This document shows, piece by piece, positions 55,071 to 64,000 of a stretch of DNA of 64,000 bases. Made by a program: the position numbers and the translations under genes. The stretch's first letter is position 1, and the number at the start of each line of letters is the position of its first letter. Origin of the DNA: Lachnospiraceae bacterium MA2020 (GTDB lineage Bacteria; Bacillota; Clostridia; Lachnospirales; Lachnospiraceae); NCBI GenBank assembly GCA_000746015.1, contig KN050797.1, positions 227,630 through 291,629 of the forward strand, written 5' to 3'. The notes under the pieces were generated by a model. That model made no database searches. It was not told where the DNA came from and worked only from the letters and a program-made list of their open reading frames with translations.

Positions 55071-55826
55071 TTATTTAAGATCATATTCCAAACGAACTGT
55101 TATTGTTGCGGTTTTGTCTCTTGATGAAGTATCAAAAGCACCATCGTATGAATAGCTGCCTGTACCTGAGTTACGGGCTGTTATCTGAAATACTCCAAGT
55201 GAAGAGTTCATTAGCTTGCCAATGTTCGCACCGGAATTTTTTGCAATGATATCAATTCTGTCTTTTGCATTTACAGATGCTTTGTCGATCAGGTCGAGCT
55301 TAAGTTCATCAAGTCCTGTGTAGTAATACTCAGGAGAATCAGAAGTGAACTCTACACCCTGATCGAGAAGGCTGGAAATATCTCTTGATATCATATCGAC
55401 TGTGTCAATATTGCTTGAAGTAATTACAACACTTTGAGTAAGATTATATCCATTAAATTCCTGACCGGTATAGTTACCATTATCATCATAGATATCGCGA
55501 AAAGTTGTAGAGATATCAACTGAATTAAAAACGATTTCGGATTCATTTAATCCGTTTGAGGTAAGATATTTTTTTACAAGGTTTGCATCTTTTTTTATCT
55601 TGTCATAAGCTGCCTGCGAAGTGTAGGCAGCTGCAGAGAAAGAGCCTCTCCAGATGACGAGGTCTGACTCAAAGTCAACACTTGCACTACCGGTAGCAGC
55701 TATGGTATGCACACTTTCAGATCTGAAATGTGCAAGCCCAAATGCGATGGCGCTGCAGCTTATGATTATGCTTAGCCCAATGATCAGTGAGCTGATCCAA
55801 CTTGATTTCTTTGTGTTTTGTTCCAT
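55071..55826 (-). CDS. SIMPL-domain (DUF541) exported protein
   Basis: 251 residues from ATG 55826, since GGGAGGAAAT lies just before it. One N-terminal membrane segment (about 12-32), then the SIMPL fold (IAATGSASVDFESDLVIW ... GYNLTQSVVI ... KTATITVRLEYDL). Periplasm/cell-surface location. Function of the family is unclear. Shares direction and short spacing with the upstream LUD gene. Confidence 0.85.
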   Translation of the reverse strand: MEQNTKKSSWISSLIIGLSIIISCSAIAFGLAHFRSESVHTIAATGSASVDFESDLVIWRGSFSAAAYTSQAAYDKIKKDANLVKKYLTSNGLNESEIVFNSVDISTTFRDIYDDNGNYTGQEFNGYNLTQSVVITSSNIDTVDMISRDISSLLDQGVEFTSDSPEYYYTGLDELKLDLIDKASVNAKDRIDIIAKNSGANIGKLMNSSLGVFQITARNSGTGSYSYDGAFDTSSRDKTATITVRLEYDLK

Positions 55827-55843
55827 ATTTCCTCCCATAAATT

Positions 55844-56473
55844 TTAGTATCCTAAATTATCGTTGACAAGTATTACATGTATCCTGTCCTTATGTCTTGA
55901 GTAACGTGTAATGAGGAACTGACAGCAGATAGTATCAGGAGATTTGCAGTCCATGCAGGCTCCGGTCTTGGCACATGGTGTAGAAAGACCAAAACGCTGT
56001 GCGTTTATAGGAGCAGCAACGTTACGAGCTCGTTTCATTGCGCCATCAAGATCTCCACATACTTTATTCATGCCTACGATGAAAACTACCTTGCGAGGTC
56101 CCTGGGCGATGGCAGATACACGATTAGAGTTTCCATCAATGTTTACTAGGATACCATCATTTGTGATAGCGTTACTGCTTGATAGAAATACATCAGCATC
56201 ATATGCTGCAAGCATAGCAGCACGCTTGTCTTCATACGCATCACGATCAATAAAGTTATAGTCACCCTTTTTAAGAGCATCAACAAGACCTATCTCGTGA
56301 GCGCTTTTTGCACCACCCATGGTAACGGATGATTTTTCAGGAATAAGTTCAAGGGCAAGCTTTAATGCTTCTTCTTTATTCGCTGCATAGTAGCCTGTCA
56401 TATTTCTTGAATTTAAGCCTTTGATAACTGTCTGAGCCAGTAATTCATTTCTTTTGTTAATATTAGCATCCAT
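55844..56473 (-). CDS. LUD-domain (lactate utilisation) protein
   Basis: 209 residues from ATG 56473; AAAGGAGAG precedes it. LUD/DUF162 features: VTMGGAKSAHEIGL, a FLSSSNAITNDGILVNIDG segment and VVFIVGMNKV. Contains Cys-rich CAKTGACMDCKSPDTIC near the C-terminus, possibly Fe-S ligands. Single-domain LUD proteins of this type are common in clostridia; reaction uncertain. Confidence 0.85.
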   Translation of the reverse strand: MDANINKRNELLAQTVIKGLNSRNMTGYYAANKEEALKLALELIPEKSSVTMGGAKSAHEIGLVDALKKGDYNFIDRDAYEDKRAAMLAAYDADVFLSSSNAITNDGILVNIDGNSNRVSAIAQGPRKVVFIVGMNKVCGDLDGAMKRARNVAAPINAQRFGLSTPCAKTGACMDCKSPDTICCQFLITRYSRHKDRIHVILVNDNLGY

Positions 56474-56601
56474 TTTGATCTCTCCTTTAAAACAAAGTTT
56501 CTGAGCCTTTATTATTATATCACATACAGATGCGATATAATTGAAGTATACAATTATTGAGTTCGATATCATGTAAAACTATTTAAAATTATAAAACAAT
56601 A

Positions 56602-56630
56602 TTGCATATATATTACACAAGTGTTACAAT
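56602..56630 (+). promoter_or_regulatory. Promoter of the LRR surface-protein gene
   Basis: -35 TTGCAT, 17 bases, -10 TACAAT; leader of about 50 bases ending with GGGAGG. Confidence 0.7.
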
Positions 56631-56685
56631 TGGAATTGCTTCAATACTTATACAATAATATAACTTTTTAGGGAGGAAGTAGGAT

Positions 56686-58428
56686 ATGTGTAAATTTAGA
56701 AGGGTGGCATGGTTGACCATAGTGGCTTTAGCGCTTGGCAGCATTATGCCGCCTTTGAATGTTAGGGCAGATGAGATTGTCGAGATTAATGATGGCATTG
56801 AGGAAAGTTTTGACAAAGCCATCGATGATGAAAGCGGCAGTGAAGCCTCTGATGAAAATGTTAGTAAAAAGAGGGAAGATGAGGCAGTTTTCGATGGAAA
56901 AGAAGTACTTGATAAAAAGACGGGATTAAAGTACTGGGTATTGAATCGCGACAAGACGGCTAAAGTTATCGGCTATGAAGAGCCTAAAGAAGGTACATTG
57001 GGCGGCTTTGATGTTGTCATTCCGGAAGTCTATGATGGATACACTGTTGTAGGAATAGGCAAACACGCTTTTGATGTGGGATGGTCAGACTGCGTAAGCA
57101 TTAACTCAATAAGTCTTCCGCCTACATTGGAGTATATAGAAGACGAAGCATTTTATGCACAGCGCAATCTAAGGACTGTAGAGTTTAGAGATAGTGAGCG
57201 CAGCGTTTTAAAAGAAATCGGTTATGCAGCGTTTATGGGAGCAGTTGCTATTTCAGAACTAGAACTGCCGGATAGTGTAGAATATATAGGGGATGACGCA
57301 TTTGCGGGGTTAGTTGTTCCTGGAAACTTGAAAACACTAAAACTTCCGAAGAATCTTAAAGAGATCGGTGGCGGTGCATTTGGGTATCATACAAGTCTCG
57401 AAAATGTTATTTTTAATCGTAAATTGGAAAAAATAGGAATGGGGGCATTTATATGCACAGATTTAAGTGATGTAAGACTGCCAAACACGGTTTCGGACTT
57501 ATCTTGTGCATTTCAGTATTGTCTTAAAATAGAAAAATTTGTATATCCGAACAAAGTACAAAATGTAACGGAGGAATTTATTGGCTGCAAAAATCTAAAG
57601 AAGGTTTATTTACCTAAAACGGTAAAAGAGATCAGTATTCGTTCATTTAGTAGCGAAGAGACTACGGCTTTGACAGATGTATACTATCAGGGCTCAGAGG
57701 AAGAGTTTAATAAGATAAAAGTTGAAGCAAATAATGATAAGTTTATCAATGCCAAAAAGCATTTTAATGCATCATTGGCTGACTTTGGTGTAGAGGATGA
57801 TCCGGATGATCCATATGGAGATCCTACACCTGTGACTCCTCCGGCTCCAACTCCGACACCGGACACACCATCAAGTGACAATCCTGATAAGCCGTCACCG
57901 GCGCCATCACCTGTTACACCATCATCAAATACTCCATCTGGCAATACACCATCGGGAAACACTCCTGTAAATGATCCGACAAGGACTACAATTGAGAGAG
58001 ATGGATTTATTATTTCATATAATTCGGAAGTAGCATTTAGCGGAGGCAAACTTAACGCAAGCAGCTTTGGAACAATAGACATTAAGTATGATGGCAAGCA
58101 GTATACAGCATCAAAGGTAAAAATTAATAAAAAGAATAAAAAGTTACAGATAACAAATATATCTCCTGCGGATAAAGCAGTAAAAAAGGCAATAAAAAAG
58201 CTTACAAAGGGCAGCGGAGGTCTTGATTATTCAGTAAAGGCATATACAGTTTCACAGGACACACCTGTAATGACTAAGCTTAGTAAGAGCGGAGAGCTTA
58301 AGTCAGTAAAGATCACTTTTGGCGAGCATGCATATAAGTGTAAAAAGGATGAATACGACTATGACTCTGCTACAAAAACAATTACGTTCAGAGGAGATAA
58401 TCTGGCTGGAAAGTATGTAGTAAACTAA
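56686..58428 (+). CDS. Exported BspA-like leucine-rich-repeat protein
   Basis: 580 residues. Signal peptide at about 1-28 (ending NVRADE). LRR_5/BspA-type repeats at about 110-345 (LPPTLEYIEDEAFYAQ, LPDSVEYIGDDAF, LPKNLKEIGGGAF). Pro/Thr/Ser linker at about 375-430. C-terminal ~150-residue beta-rich module (SGGKLNASSFGTIDIKYDGK ... TITFRGDNLAGKYVVN) that also ends the neighbouring pectinesterase. No LPXTG. Likely a surface adhesin or display scaffold. Confidence 0.85.
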   Translation: MCKFRRVAWLTIVALALGSIMPPLNVRADEIVEINDGIEESFDKAIDDESGSEASDENVSKKREDEAVFDGKEVLDKKTGLKYWVLNRDKTAKVIGYEEPKEGTLGGFDVVIPEVYDGYTVVGIGKHAFDVGWSDCVSINSISLPPTLEYIEDEAFYAQRNLRTVEFRDSERSVLKEIGYAAFMGAVAISELELPDSVEYIGDDAFAGLVVPGNLKTLKLPKNLKEIGGGAFGYHTSLENVIFNRKLEKIGMGAFICTDLSDVRLPNTVSDLSCAFQYCLKIEKFVYPNKVQNVTEEFIGCKNLKKVYLPKTVKEISIRSFSSEETTALTDVYYQGSEEEFNKIKVEANNDKFINAKKHFNASLADFGVEDDPDDPYGDPTPVTPPAPTPTPDTPSSDNPDKPSPAPSPVTPSSNTPSGNTPSGNTPVNDPTRTTIERDGFIISYNSEVAFSGGKLNASSFGTIDIKYDGKQYTASKVKINKKNKKLQITNISPADKAVKKAIKKLTKGSGGLDYSVKAYTVSQDTPVMTKLSKSGELKSVKITFGEHAYKCKKDEYDYDSATKTITFRGDNLAGKYVVN

Positions 58429-58448
58429 ATTTAAATGAGTTTAAGATA

Positions 58449-58489
58449 AAAACTGGCGTCTCAGAGAATACTCTGGGGCGCCAGTTTTT
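58449..58489 (+). terminator. Terminator after the LRR gene
   Basis: AAAACTGGCG/CGCCAGTTTT outer stem with TCTCAGAG/CTCTGGGG inner stem, ending in T5. Confidence 0.88.
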
Positions 58490-58490
58490 A

Positions 58491-58623
58491 CTGTATAGGA
58501 AATTTCTTCGAAATTCCCTATACAGCAAAAACGCTCCGCGAGGATGCGACTGGTGCGCAGATGAAGTTTGCATGCCATCGCATGCGCGCACCAGCGCGCA
58601 AAGAGTCACGGAGTGACTCTTTG
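58491..58623. repeat. Cluster of three palindromes
   Basis: 58491-58525: 16-bp stem, one mismatch (CTGTATAGGAAATTTC / GAAATTCCCTATACAG). 58551-58593: TGGTGCGC/GCGCACCA enclosing GCATGC/GCATGC. 58599-58623: perfect CAAAGAGTCAC/GTGACTCTTTG. GC-richer than the surroundings. May be a REP-like repeat or further transcription barriers. Confidence 0.6.
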
Positions 58624-58672
58624 TTCCGTGAATTAGCTGTACTAAAAACTATACAAAAAATGTATTTAGTTC

Positions 58673-58728
58673 TGTACAAATTATTTTGTTTGTGATAAAA
58701 TACATGATTGTGTACAAAATACTGTACA
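58673..58728 (+). promoter_or_regulatory. Promoter region with three TGTACA palindromes
   Basis: TGTACA (58673-58678) is 17 bases from TAAAAT (58696-58701), a plausible promoter. Two more TGTACA copies follow at 58711 and 58723. Repeated short palindromes at a promoter suggest a regulator site for the pectinesterase gene. Confidence 0.45.
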
Positions 58729-58764
58729 TTGCATACAAGTAATTTAGAAGAGGACAAGGAAGTT

Positions 58765-61700
58765 ATGAGGAATTTAAGATTTACAAGATGCGTTGCAGCA
58801 TTGAGTTCTGCTGCGATTATCTCCACAAATATTGTCGGTGCTTTGCCAGTGACCAATGTTTATGCGGCAGAGTCATCTGTGCCATCGGAGATTAGTGAAA
58901 AGATCAATCTGACCAATGCTGAGGATCATTTTTGGGATTTTGGCTGTGATGGTCTCACTGTTAATGTGCAGAGAAACACATATGTCTACAACAATATGTA
59001 TATAGATGCTTCTGCTCCGGAAGCAAAGGTATGGACTAAGGAAAATGACAAGCAGTGGACACAGGTCAATGCAGACACAAAGTTTTATATTCCTGTAAAG
59101 GGTGATGCAGTTATCACATTAAAGGCATTTAATAATGATGCAGATCAGTTTGAAATAAATGGTGATAAGTTTGAAGTGTCTGGAGCATATAATCCGTATA
59201 CATATGTTTACAAATATAAGGGTGATGCAAAGATAATAGAGCTTGATGCTGTTAAAAATACATATTTCGAATCTCTTGAAGTAAAGCATGAAGGTGCTTC
59301 ACAGACTGAGAATACAAAAGAAGAGGTTGAGCCTGTAGACGAGCCGGAAGAGAAAGCAGATTATTCAGATAAATTTGAGTATCCTGTTGAATATAATGAA
59401 TGGGATTTCGCAAATTACGACGAGATAAAAAATGATGCAGAAAGAATTGAAGGAAAAGATGGTTATTTTCATGAACTTTATGTTGATGCATCAAAGGGCA
59501 AATTTAATCCACGTGAAAATGGTGGAAAGGATGATACTCAGGTAAATGCTGGCACGAAGATAGTTGTACCGCTCAATAAATCAACAGACGGCAAGGCAAC
59601 AATTAATGTAAGTTATACACAGGGTTCGATCACTATAAATGGTGAAGAGTACAACTCAGGCAATGACTTCATTTGTGAATATAACGGATACGGCTATGCT
59701 GTCATAGAGTGTACAGCCAATACTTACATATACAAGATAAGTGCTTCATATCCAAAGTCAGTTTTTGATACTAAGGACTCAGGAGCAGTTGATGTGTGGG
59801 ACTTCGGCGGCATTTCATCAAATATTGCCGGTGCGGTAGATCATATCAAAGAAGATGAGTATGAAAAAGCGACTGATCTTGTTGCTTCATATGATAAGAC
59901 AAAGACTGATAAAGCAACAGGCAAGACATATGTTGTAAAGACAGTAAGTGAGGCATTTGCAGCAAACGGTAAGCTTGAGATAGGTGATCTTACACTTTCT
60001 TATGCAACAGGTGACAGAATCTACACAGCAGGCGGAAGCGGAAACACACAGCAGGCTACAAAGAAGAAGGGTCAGTTTAAGTTTGCAGATGGCTATACTT
60101 CTAACGGATACTATTATGCAAATGGAAATGGTGGATCAGGCAGAAGATACATTGAGATATCAAATGTTAAGGCAGGAAATATCATCGATGTATATATGGA
60201 TTCAAAAAATGCCGAGGAAACAGCTCATTTTGTAAATGTATCAACCGGTGAGGATGAAATATTTACAGTATCTACTGAGCCTTCTAAGTATGAGTTCATT
60301 GCTGAACATGATGGTACATATAAGATTTATACAGAGACAACAAATAACGGTAAGATTGATATCTTCAAAGTTGTTAAACGTACTGATGCTGTAGTTCAGG
60401 GTGGAATTGATTTTGGAAGTTATGATGTCCCTGAAAACTACAAGATCGTGCTCACAGATGAGAAAACCGGAGAAGAAGTCGAGGCAGAAGTTGATGCTGA
60501 TTCAAATAGATATGGCGCATACATAAAGGCAGGTCATGTTTACAAAGCCAGCATCAGAAATGCAGCAGGATATGCCATTGCTGATGAGACTTCAAATATT
60601 AAGGTTGAAACAAAGGATATAACAGAAAGAAGTTATCATGACCTTAAAATAAAGGCTGTTGATACCGTAAAGGTGCATGGAAAGGTTACAGGCTTTAATG
60701 ATGGATTTACTGTATCAGCTGTAAGCATCGTATTTACCGATAAAGATAATAGCTCAATTGTAGCACGACTCGATGAAAATGGCAGCTATGAAGCAGAGGT
60801 AAATGCAGGATCAGAAAATACAGTTTCACTTGAAAATTGCTATGACTATGTGCTCAAAGAGGTAAAGACACTTGTGGCTGATGCAGATATCGAGCAGGAC
60901 TATGAAGTAGAGAATATTTCTACATACAGTGTATTTGGAAAGCTCCTCAATATCCCGGATGGAGTCAGTGTAAACGAGATTACTTTTACAAATGTAGCTG
61001 ATAAGCAGAGCTACAAGGGCACAGTTGAGGAACTTAAGTATAAAGCTGAGCTCAGGAATGGTACTTATTCAGCGGTTATTGATAATGCTTCTTACAATAC
61101 CAAGACAACTGTTGTGGTAAATGATAAGTATGCCGAGAAAGATCTCTATTTCAATGCTGAAAAGTCTTATGTTAATGTAGTTTCTGAAAATGATGTTTAT
61201 GTGGGATATGCTGACAAAGACCTCAATTTTGAAACTGTACAGGCTGCAGTAGATGCAATAGAGGCGACAAGATCAAATAAGGAGGATAGGGTTACTATCC
61301 ATATTGCTCCGGGTACATATAGAGAGCAGGTAGTTATCAATACACCAAATCTGACACTTAAGGCAGACGAAGGAAATGTTAAGCTTACATGGTACTATGG
61401 TATCGGATACGTTTATTATAGTGCAAAGAAAGGCTATTATGATAGTGAATCAGCCTATAATAAGCTTAGTAAAGGTAGTGTTGATAAGTGGGGTGCCTCT
61501 GTATATGTAAAGAGTAATGCACGTGGATTTAAGGCAGATGGTATTACATTTGAGAATTCATTTAACAGATATGTAACAGAGGAAGAGCTTGCAGATGGTG
61601 TAGAGGCTTCTGTAGCAGCCTATCCGGATACAAAGATCACTTTCAAGAGAACAGAAGGTGCAGATGTAAGAACAACAGCTGCTACAGAGCGTGCTACAGC

Positions 61701-63672
61701 ACTTGCAGTAGATGCAAAAAATGTGGAATTTACAAATTGTACATTCCTTGGAAGTCAGGATACTCTTTACACTCATGCGGGAACTTTAGGATATTTCAAT
61801 AATTGTACTATCACGGGAAATACTGACTTTATCTTTGGATATGGTGATTATGTATTTGAAGGATGTGTCCTTAAATACGAAGGTTACAGTGATGTAAACA
61901 AAAAGCATTCTTATATCACTGCTAATAGAGGCGAAGATGCCAGCTTTGGATATCTTTTCAATAATTGTACAATAGTTGGTCCTTCAAAGGGATTCTCACT
62001 TAGTGGTAACTATCTTGGAAGACCATGGGATAAAAGTGCAAAGGTAGCATTCAAAAATACAAATATTGTTGAAGATGGCTTGGTACTGGATCAGGGCTGG
62101 ACTAATATGGGCGACCGTCTCCCAATGAATGTGTCATATAAAGAGTATGATACTGAGGAAGCAGGCAAGCCTGTAGAGCAGAAAAAGAGAATATATAAAC
62201 AGAAGGATAAGGTAACAAAGGCTGTAATCGTATCAGGAAACAGCTCGACAGTTTATACAACAGAAGCTGAGCTCGGTATCTGCGCAGATGACTATTTCAA
62301 GTCTGACTGGAAACCTGAGAGCTTTGTGACAGATACAATTGAGTCTAAAATTACAAAGGGAACAGCAAAAAATTACAAGAGCTGTACAGTTTATTTCACT
62401 GATGAACAGGGCAATGAGATCATGATGCCGGTTACTCACCTTGTAAAGAGTGGCAAAAATGTGGAGCTTTCAAAGGCTGCTGAAAGCATTAAGGGCTATG
62501 TATTTGTTAGTGGCAGTGAGCAGTCAGGAGAAATTATCTGCATGTACAAAAAGGCTGATACAAGCTACACTGTAAAGCAGGTAGTAAGAAGGACAGGAAA
62601 GGTTCTTAAAGAAACCAGCTTCGATGGAGTTTATGGTTCAGTTGTAGAGGTTAACTCAGCTTCACTTGAGTCTATTAGCGGATATAAGGTTTATAACAGA
62701 GGCAAAGTTACACTTAAGCTGCGCGGTAAAGCTTCAAATATCATAGTGTTCTATTATGATGAAGGTGAAGAAGAACCAAAACCATCAACAGAGGAAAATG
62801 ATAAGCCTTCAAACGATACTCCGACATCAGAGCAGAGCGATCCAAAGAAGGAAGAGACTTCAAAAGAGGAAGAGACTTCAAAAGAGGAAGAGACTCCAAA
62901 GAAGGAAGAGACTCCAAAGAAGGAAGAGACTCCAAAGAAGGAAGAGACTCCAAAAGAATCATCTGAAAATGATGATAAAAAGGTTATCCCAGAAGAAAAT
63001 AAAGAATCTTCTGAAGAGGCACCAGACAAAGAAGAAAATAAAGAGTCTTCTGACGATACAACAGATAAGGAAGAGAAAAAAGAATCATCTGAAGAAGCAC
63101 CAAGCGAGGACGAAAGGAAGAATCCTTCTGAAAACAAGCCGAGTCAGGATGAAAGAAAAGAATCATCTGATAATACACCAAGTAATAATAATGCTGAGAA
63201 AGAGCCATCAAGAGCTGTCAATGTACCTGCCACTGTTTCTTATAATTTAGGAAACGGTATAGCAGTTACAGCACCTGTTTCAGTTGTATATACCGGAAAG
63301 AAGTACAAAAAGAACAGTGACCTTGGAATAAGTGTTACATATCAGGGACAGGTATATACAGGAGATGATGTTAAGCTCAAGGTTAAGGGAAGCAAGAACA
63401 CCGGTACTATTACTGTTAAGTTGAAGGCAATAAAGGGTGTAAAGTCTTCTAAGAAGGACTTTAAGAACACTGATACTTTTACTGTTGATGTTGCAGCATT
63501 TAATGTTACAGCAGACAAAATTGTCAAAAAGACTGTAAAGAATGGAATTGTTAAGGCAATCAAGGTCAATATGAATGGTAAAGTAAAGAGTATTTCCAAA
63601 AAGATGTTTACTCAGAATGGAAAAACTATTACATTCAGTGGTAATTTTTCAGGAAATATAAATTTAGACTAA
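58765..63672 (+). CDS. Large exported pectinesterase (CE8), multi-domain surface protein
   Basis: 1635 residues from ATG 58765 (AAGGAAG upstream). Signal peptide at about 1-35 (NVYAAES). Three beta-rich, carbohydrate-binding-like regions (to about 540; WDFG/WDFA repeats), then three transthyretin/CarboxypepD-reg-like units (about 545-805). Catalytic beta-helix at about 810-1125: D999 in GSQDTLY, D1021 in GNTDFIFG, R1086 in LGRPW, the complete pectin methylesterase set. Two MucBP-like units (about 1205-1330), a Lys/Glu/Pro/Ser-repeat linker (about 1334-1486), and a C-terminal module shared with the LRR protein. De-esterifies pectin outside the cell. Confidence 0.92.
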   Translation: MRNLRFTRCVAALSSAAIISTNIVGALPVTNVYAAESSVPSEISEKINLTNAEDHFWDFGCDGLTVNVQRNTYVYNNMYIDASAPEAKVWTKENDKQWTQVNADTKFYIPVKGDAVITLKAFNNDADQFEINGDKFEVSGAYNPYTYVYKYKGDAKIIELDAVKNTYFESLEVKHEGASQTENTKEEVEPVDEPEEKADYSDKFEYPVEYNEWDFANYDEIKNDAERIEGKDGYFHELYVDASKGKFNPRENGGKDDTQVNAGTKIVVPLNKSTDGKATINVSYTQGSITINGEEYNSGNDFICEYNGYGYAVIECTANTYIYKISASYPKSVFDTKDSGAVDVWDFGGISSNIAGAVDHIKEDEYEKATDLVASYDKTKTDKATGKTYVVKTVSEAFAANGKLEIGDLTLSYATGDRIYTAGGSGNTQQATKKKGQFKFADGYTSNGYYYANGNGGSGRRYIEISNVKAGNIIDVYMDSKNAEETAHFVNVSTGEDEIFTVSTEPSKYEFIAEHDGTYKIYTETTNNGKIDIFKVVKRTDAVVQGGIDFGSYDVPENYKIVLTDEKTGEEVEAEVDADSNRYGAYIKAGHVYKASIRNAAGYAIADETSNIKVETKDITERSYHDLKIKAVDTVKVHGKVTGFNDGFTVSAVSIVFTDKDNSSIVARLDENGSYEAEVNAGSENTVSLENCYDYVLKEVKTLVADADIEQDYEVENISTYSVFGKLLNIPDGVSVNEITFTNVADKQSYKGTVEELKYKAELRNGTYSAVIDNASYNTKTTVVVNDKYAEKDLYFNAEKSYVNVVSENDVYVGYADKDLNFETVQAAVDAIEATRSNKEDRVTIHIAPGTYREQVVINTPNLTLKADEGNVKLTWYYGIGYVYYSAKKGYYDSESAYNKLSKGSVDKWGASVYVKSNARGFKADGITFENSFNRYVTEEELADGVEASVAAYPDTKITFKRTEGADVRTTAATERATALAVDAKNVEFTNCTFLGSQDTLYTHAGTLGYFNNCTITGNTDFIFGYGDYVFEGCVLKYEGYSDVNKKHSYITANRGEDASFGYLFNNCTIVGPSKGFSLSGNYLGRPWDKSAKVAFKNTNIVEDGLVLDQGWTNMGDRLPMNVSYKEYDTEEAGKPVEQKKRIYKQKDKVTKAVIVSGNSSTVYTTEAELGICADDYFKSDWKPESFVTDTIESKITKGTAKNYKSCTVYFTDEQGNEIMMPVTHLVKSGKNVELSKAAESIKGYVFVSGSEQSGEIICMYKKADTSYTVKQVVRRTGKVLKETSFDGVYGSVVEVNSASLESISGYKVYNRGKVTLKLRGKASNIIVFYYDEGEEEPKPSTEENDKPSNDTPTSEQSDPKKEETSKEEETSKEEETPKKEETPKKEETPKKEETPKESSENDDKKVIPEENKESSEEAPDKEENKESSDDTTDKEEKKESSEEAPSEDERKNPSENKPSQDERKESSDNTPSNNNAEKEPSRAVNVPATVSYNLGNGIAVTAPVSVVYTGKKYKKNSDLGISVTYQGQVYTGDDVKLKVKGSKNTGTITVKLKAIKGVKSSKKDFKNTDTFTVDVAAFNVTADKIVKKTVKNGIVKAIKVNMNGKVKSISKKMFTQNGKTITFSGNFSGNINLD
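62842..62955 (+). repeat. 18-bp tandem repeats in the pectinesterase linker
   Basis: About six and a half units of an 18-base repeat encoding KEETSKE/KEETPKK-type hexapeptides. Prone to copy-number change, which would alter linker length in frame. Confidence 0.85.
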
Positions 63673-63706
63673 AGCTAGCGTAAAGTTTTTGTAGGATTAA
63701 ATAAAA

Positions 63707-64000
63707 AAGGGGATTCCTTCATGATATAGTTGTATACGGTGTCCAAGCCAATACAACTTAGATGGAGGAGTCCCCTTATGTTAAATAGTATACAGCATTT
63801 TATCGAGAATGGCATACCAAATCTTCAGAAAGCATCAAAAGATTTTTCAGATAACCCAATGGACTTTGCAGGATTTGTAAGCAGAGTAAGGAATGAAGCA
63901 TTACATATGGCATTGGATTATATATCAGAGACACTCACTACTTGCAATCAGATCCTTAAAGACAGTCCAATGAGAAAAGAAAAATGGGAAATAGTAAGAA
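63707..64000 (+). mobile_element. Left end of an ISLre2-type insertion sequence (runs off window)
   Basis: Starts near AAGGGGATTCC and contains the transposase start. The inner GTTGTAT/ATACAAC (63729-63757) and outer AAGGGGATTCC/GGAGTCCCCTT (63707-63777) pairs form one long hairpin over the ribosome site. The exact IS end cannot be fixed. Confidence 0.6.
63778..64000 (+). CDS. ISLre2-family (UPF0236) transposase, N-terminal part
   Basis: 74 codons to the window end, no stop. The text NLQKASKDFSDNPMDFAGFV and CNQILKDSPMRKEKW matches the N-terminus of ISLre2-type transposases (DSP-x-RK-x-KW). GGAGGAG lies a few bases upstream, within a hairpin. Activity cannot be judged. Confidence 0.75.
   Translation, partial: MLNSIQHFIENGIPNLQKASKDFSDNPMDFAGFVSRVRNEALHMALDYISETLTTCNQILKDSPMRKEKWEIVR

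Noticed and set aside
62842..62955. Regular repeats considered as a CRISPR array
   Set aside because: Units are contiguous 18-mers without spacers and are translated as a linker.
62754..63250. Long repetitive open frames on both strands over the pectinesterase linker
   Set aside because: They are by-products of the 18-bp and Lys/Glu codon repeats; the plus-strand pectinesterase frame explains the region.

Overview
The window reads as a chromosome segment from a low-to-moderate GC anaerobic Firmicute, most likely Lachnospiraceae and near Butyrivibrio/Pseudobutyrivibrio. This is inferred from gene content (gap-pgk-tpi cluster, DUF3798-type ABC system, BspA-like LRR and pectinesterase surface proteins with a shared C-terminal module, many radical SAM proteins), AGGAGG-type ribosome sites and codon use. 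No rRNA, tRNA or CRISPR array was seen.

1-6.1 kb: tail of a tightly overlapping surface-glycan operon (ABC exporter ATPase end, GNAT acetyltransferase, LPG-synthase-TM/UPF0104-like membrane protein, APH/choline-kinase-like protein, DegT/StrS PLP aminotransferase, GT4 glycosyltransferase) closed by a PflA-like radical SAM gene. Together these could make, N-acetylate, attach and move an amino-deoxysugar. 6.2-14.5 kb: DEAD-box RNA helicase, a large hybrid histidine kinase, a dual-receiver response regulator, coaX, NUDIX hydrolase and xerD. 14.5-17.4 kb (minus strand): DAHP synthase, acyltransferase-3 and a PHP phosphatase. 17.7-20.9 kb: gap-pgk-tpiA with inter-gene hairpins.

21-24.3 kb: a radical SAM/SPASM gene abutting a membrane zinc-ribbon protein whose C-terminus is an alternating Cys-Ala tail, a candidate enzyme/substrate pair, followed by a YjbR-alkyltransferase fusion. 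24.3-33.4 kb is an accessory island: an ISL3 element with a nonsense-mutated transposase, a PD-(D/E)XK-like protein, decayed DUF2075 helicase and YjbR genes, a zinc-finger-repeat protein with an embedded nuclease-like domain, and a compact three-gene unit (OLD/AAA-like ATPase, TOPRIM-like protein, PD-(D/E)XK-like protein) with its own promoter. This unit is the best candidate for an undescribed defence system.

33.4-45.4 kb: PrsW-like protease, a zinc-ribbon membrane protein (frameshifted), a DUF3798-type ABC import operon (ATPase gene frameshifted) with a structured intergenic element, an S41-type lipoprotein peptidase, a metallophosphatase and a cation/proton antiporter. 45.4-50.3 kb: remnants of HipA and of a nucleotidyltransferase, a glycosyltransferase/condensation-like fusion whose upstream region nearly duplicates that of the S41 gene, and an XRE regulator. 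50.3-64 kb: QueT-like transporter, DUF1848 protein, GT4 glycosyltransferase, GH13 glucosidase, SIMPL and LUD proteins, then two large exported proteins (LRR_5 protein and pectinesterase) sharing a C-terminal module, and the start of an ISLre2-type transposase running off the end.
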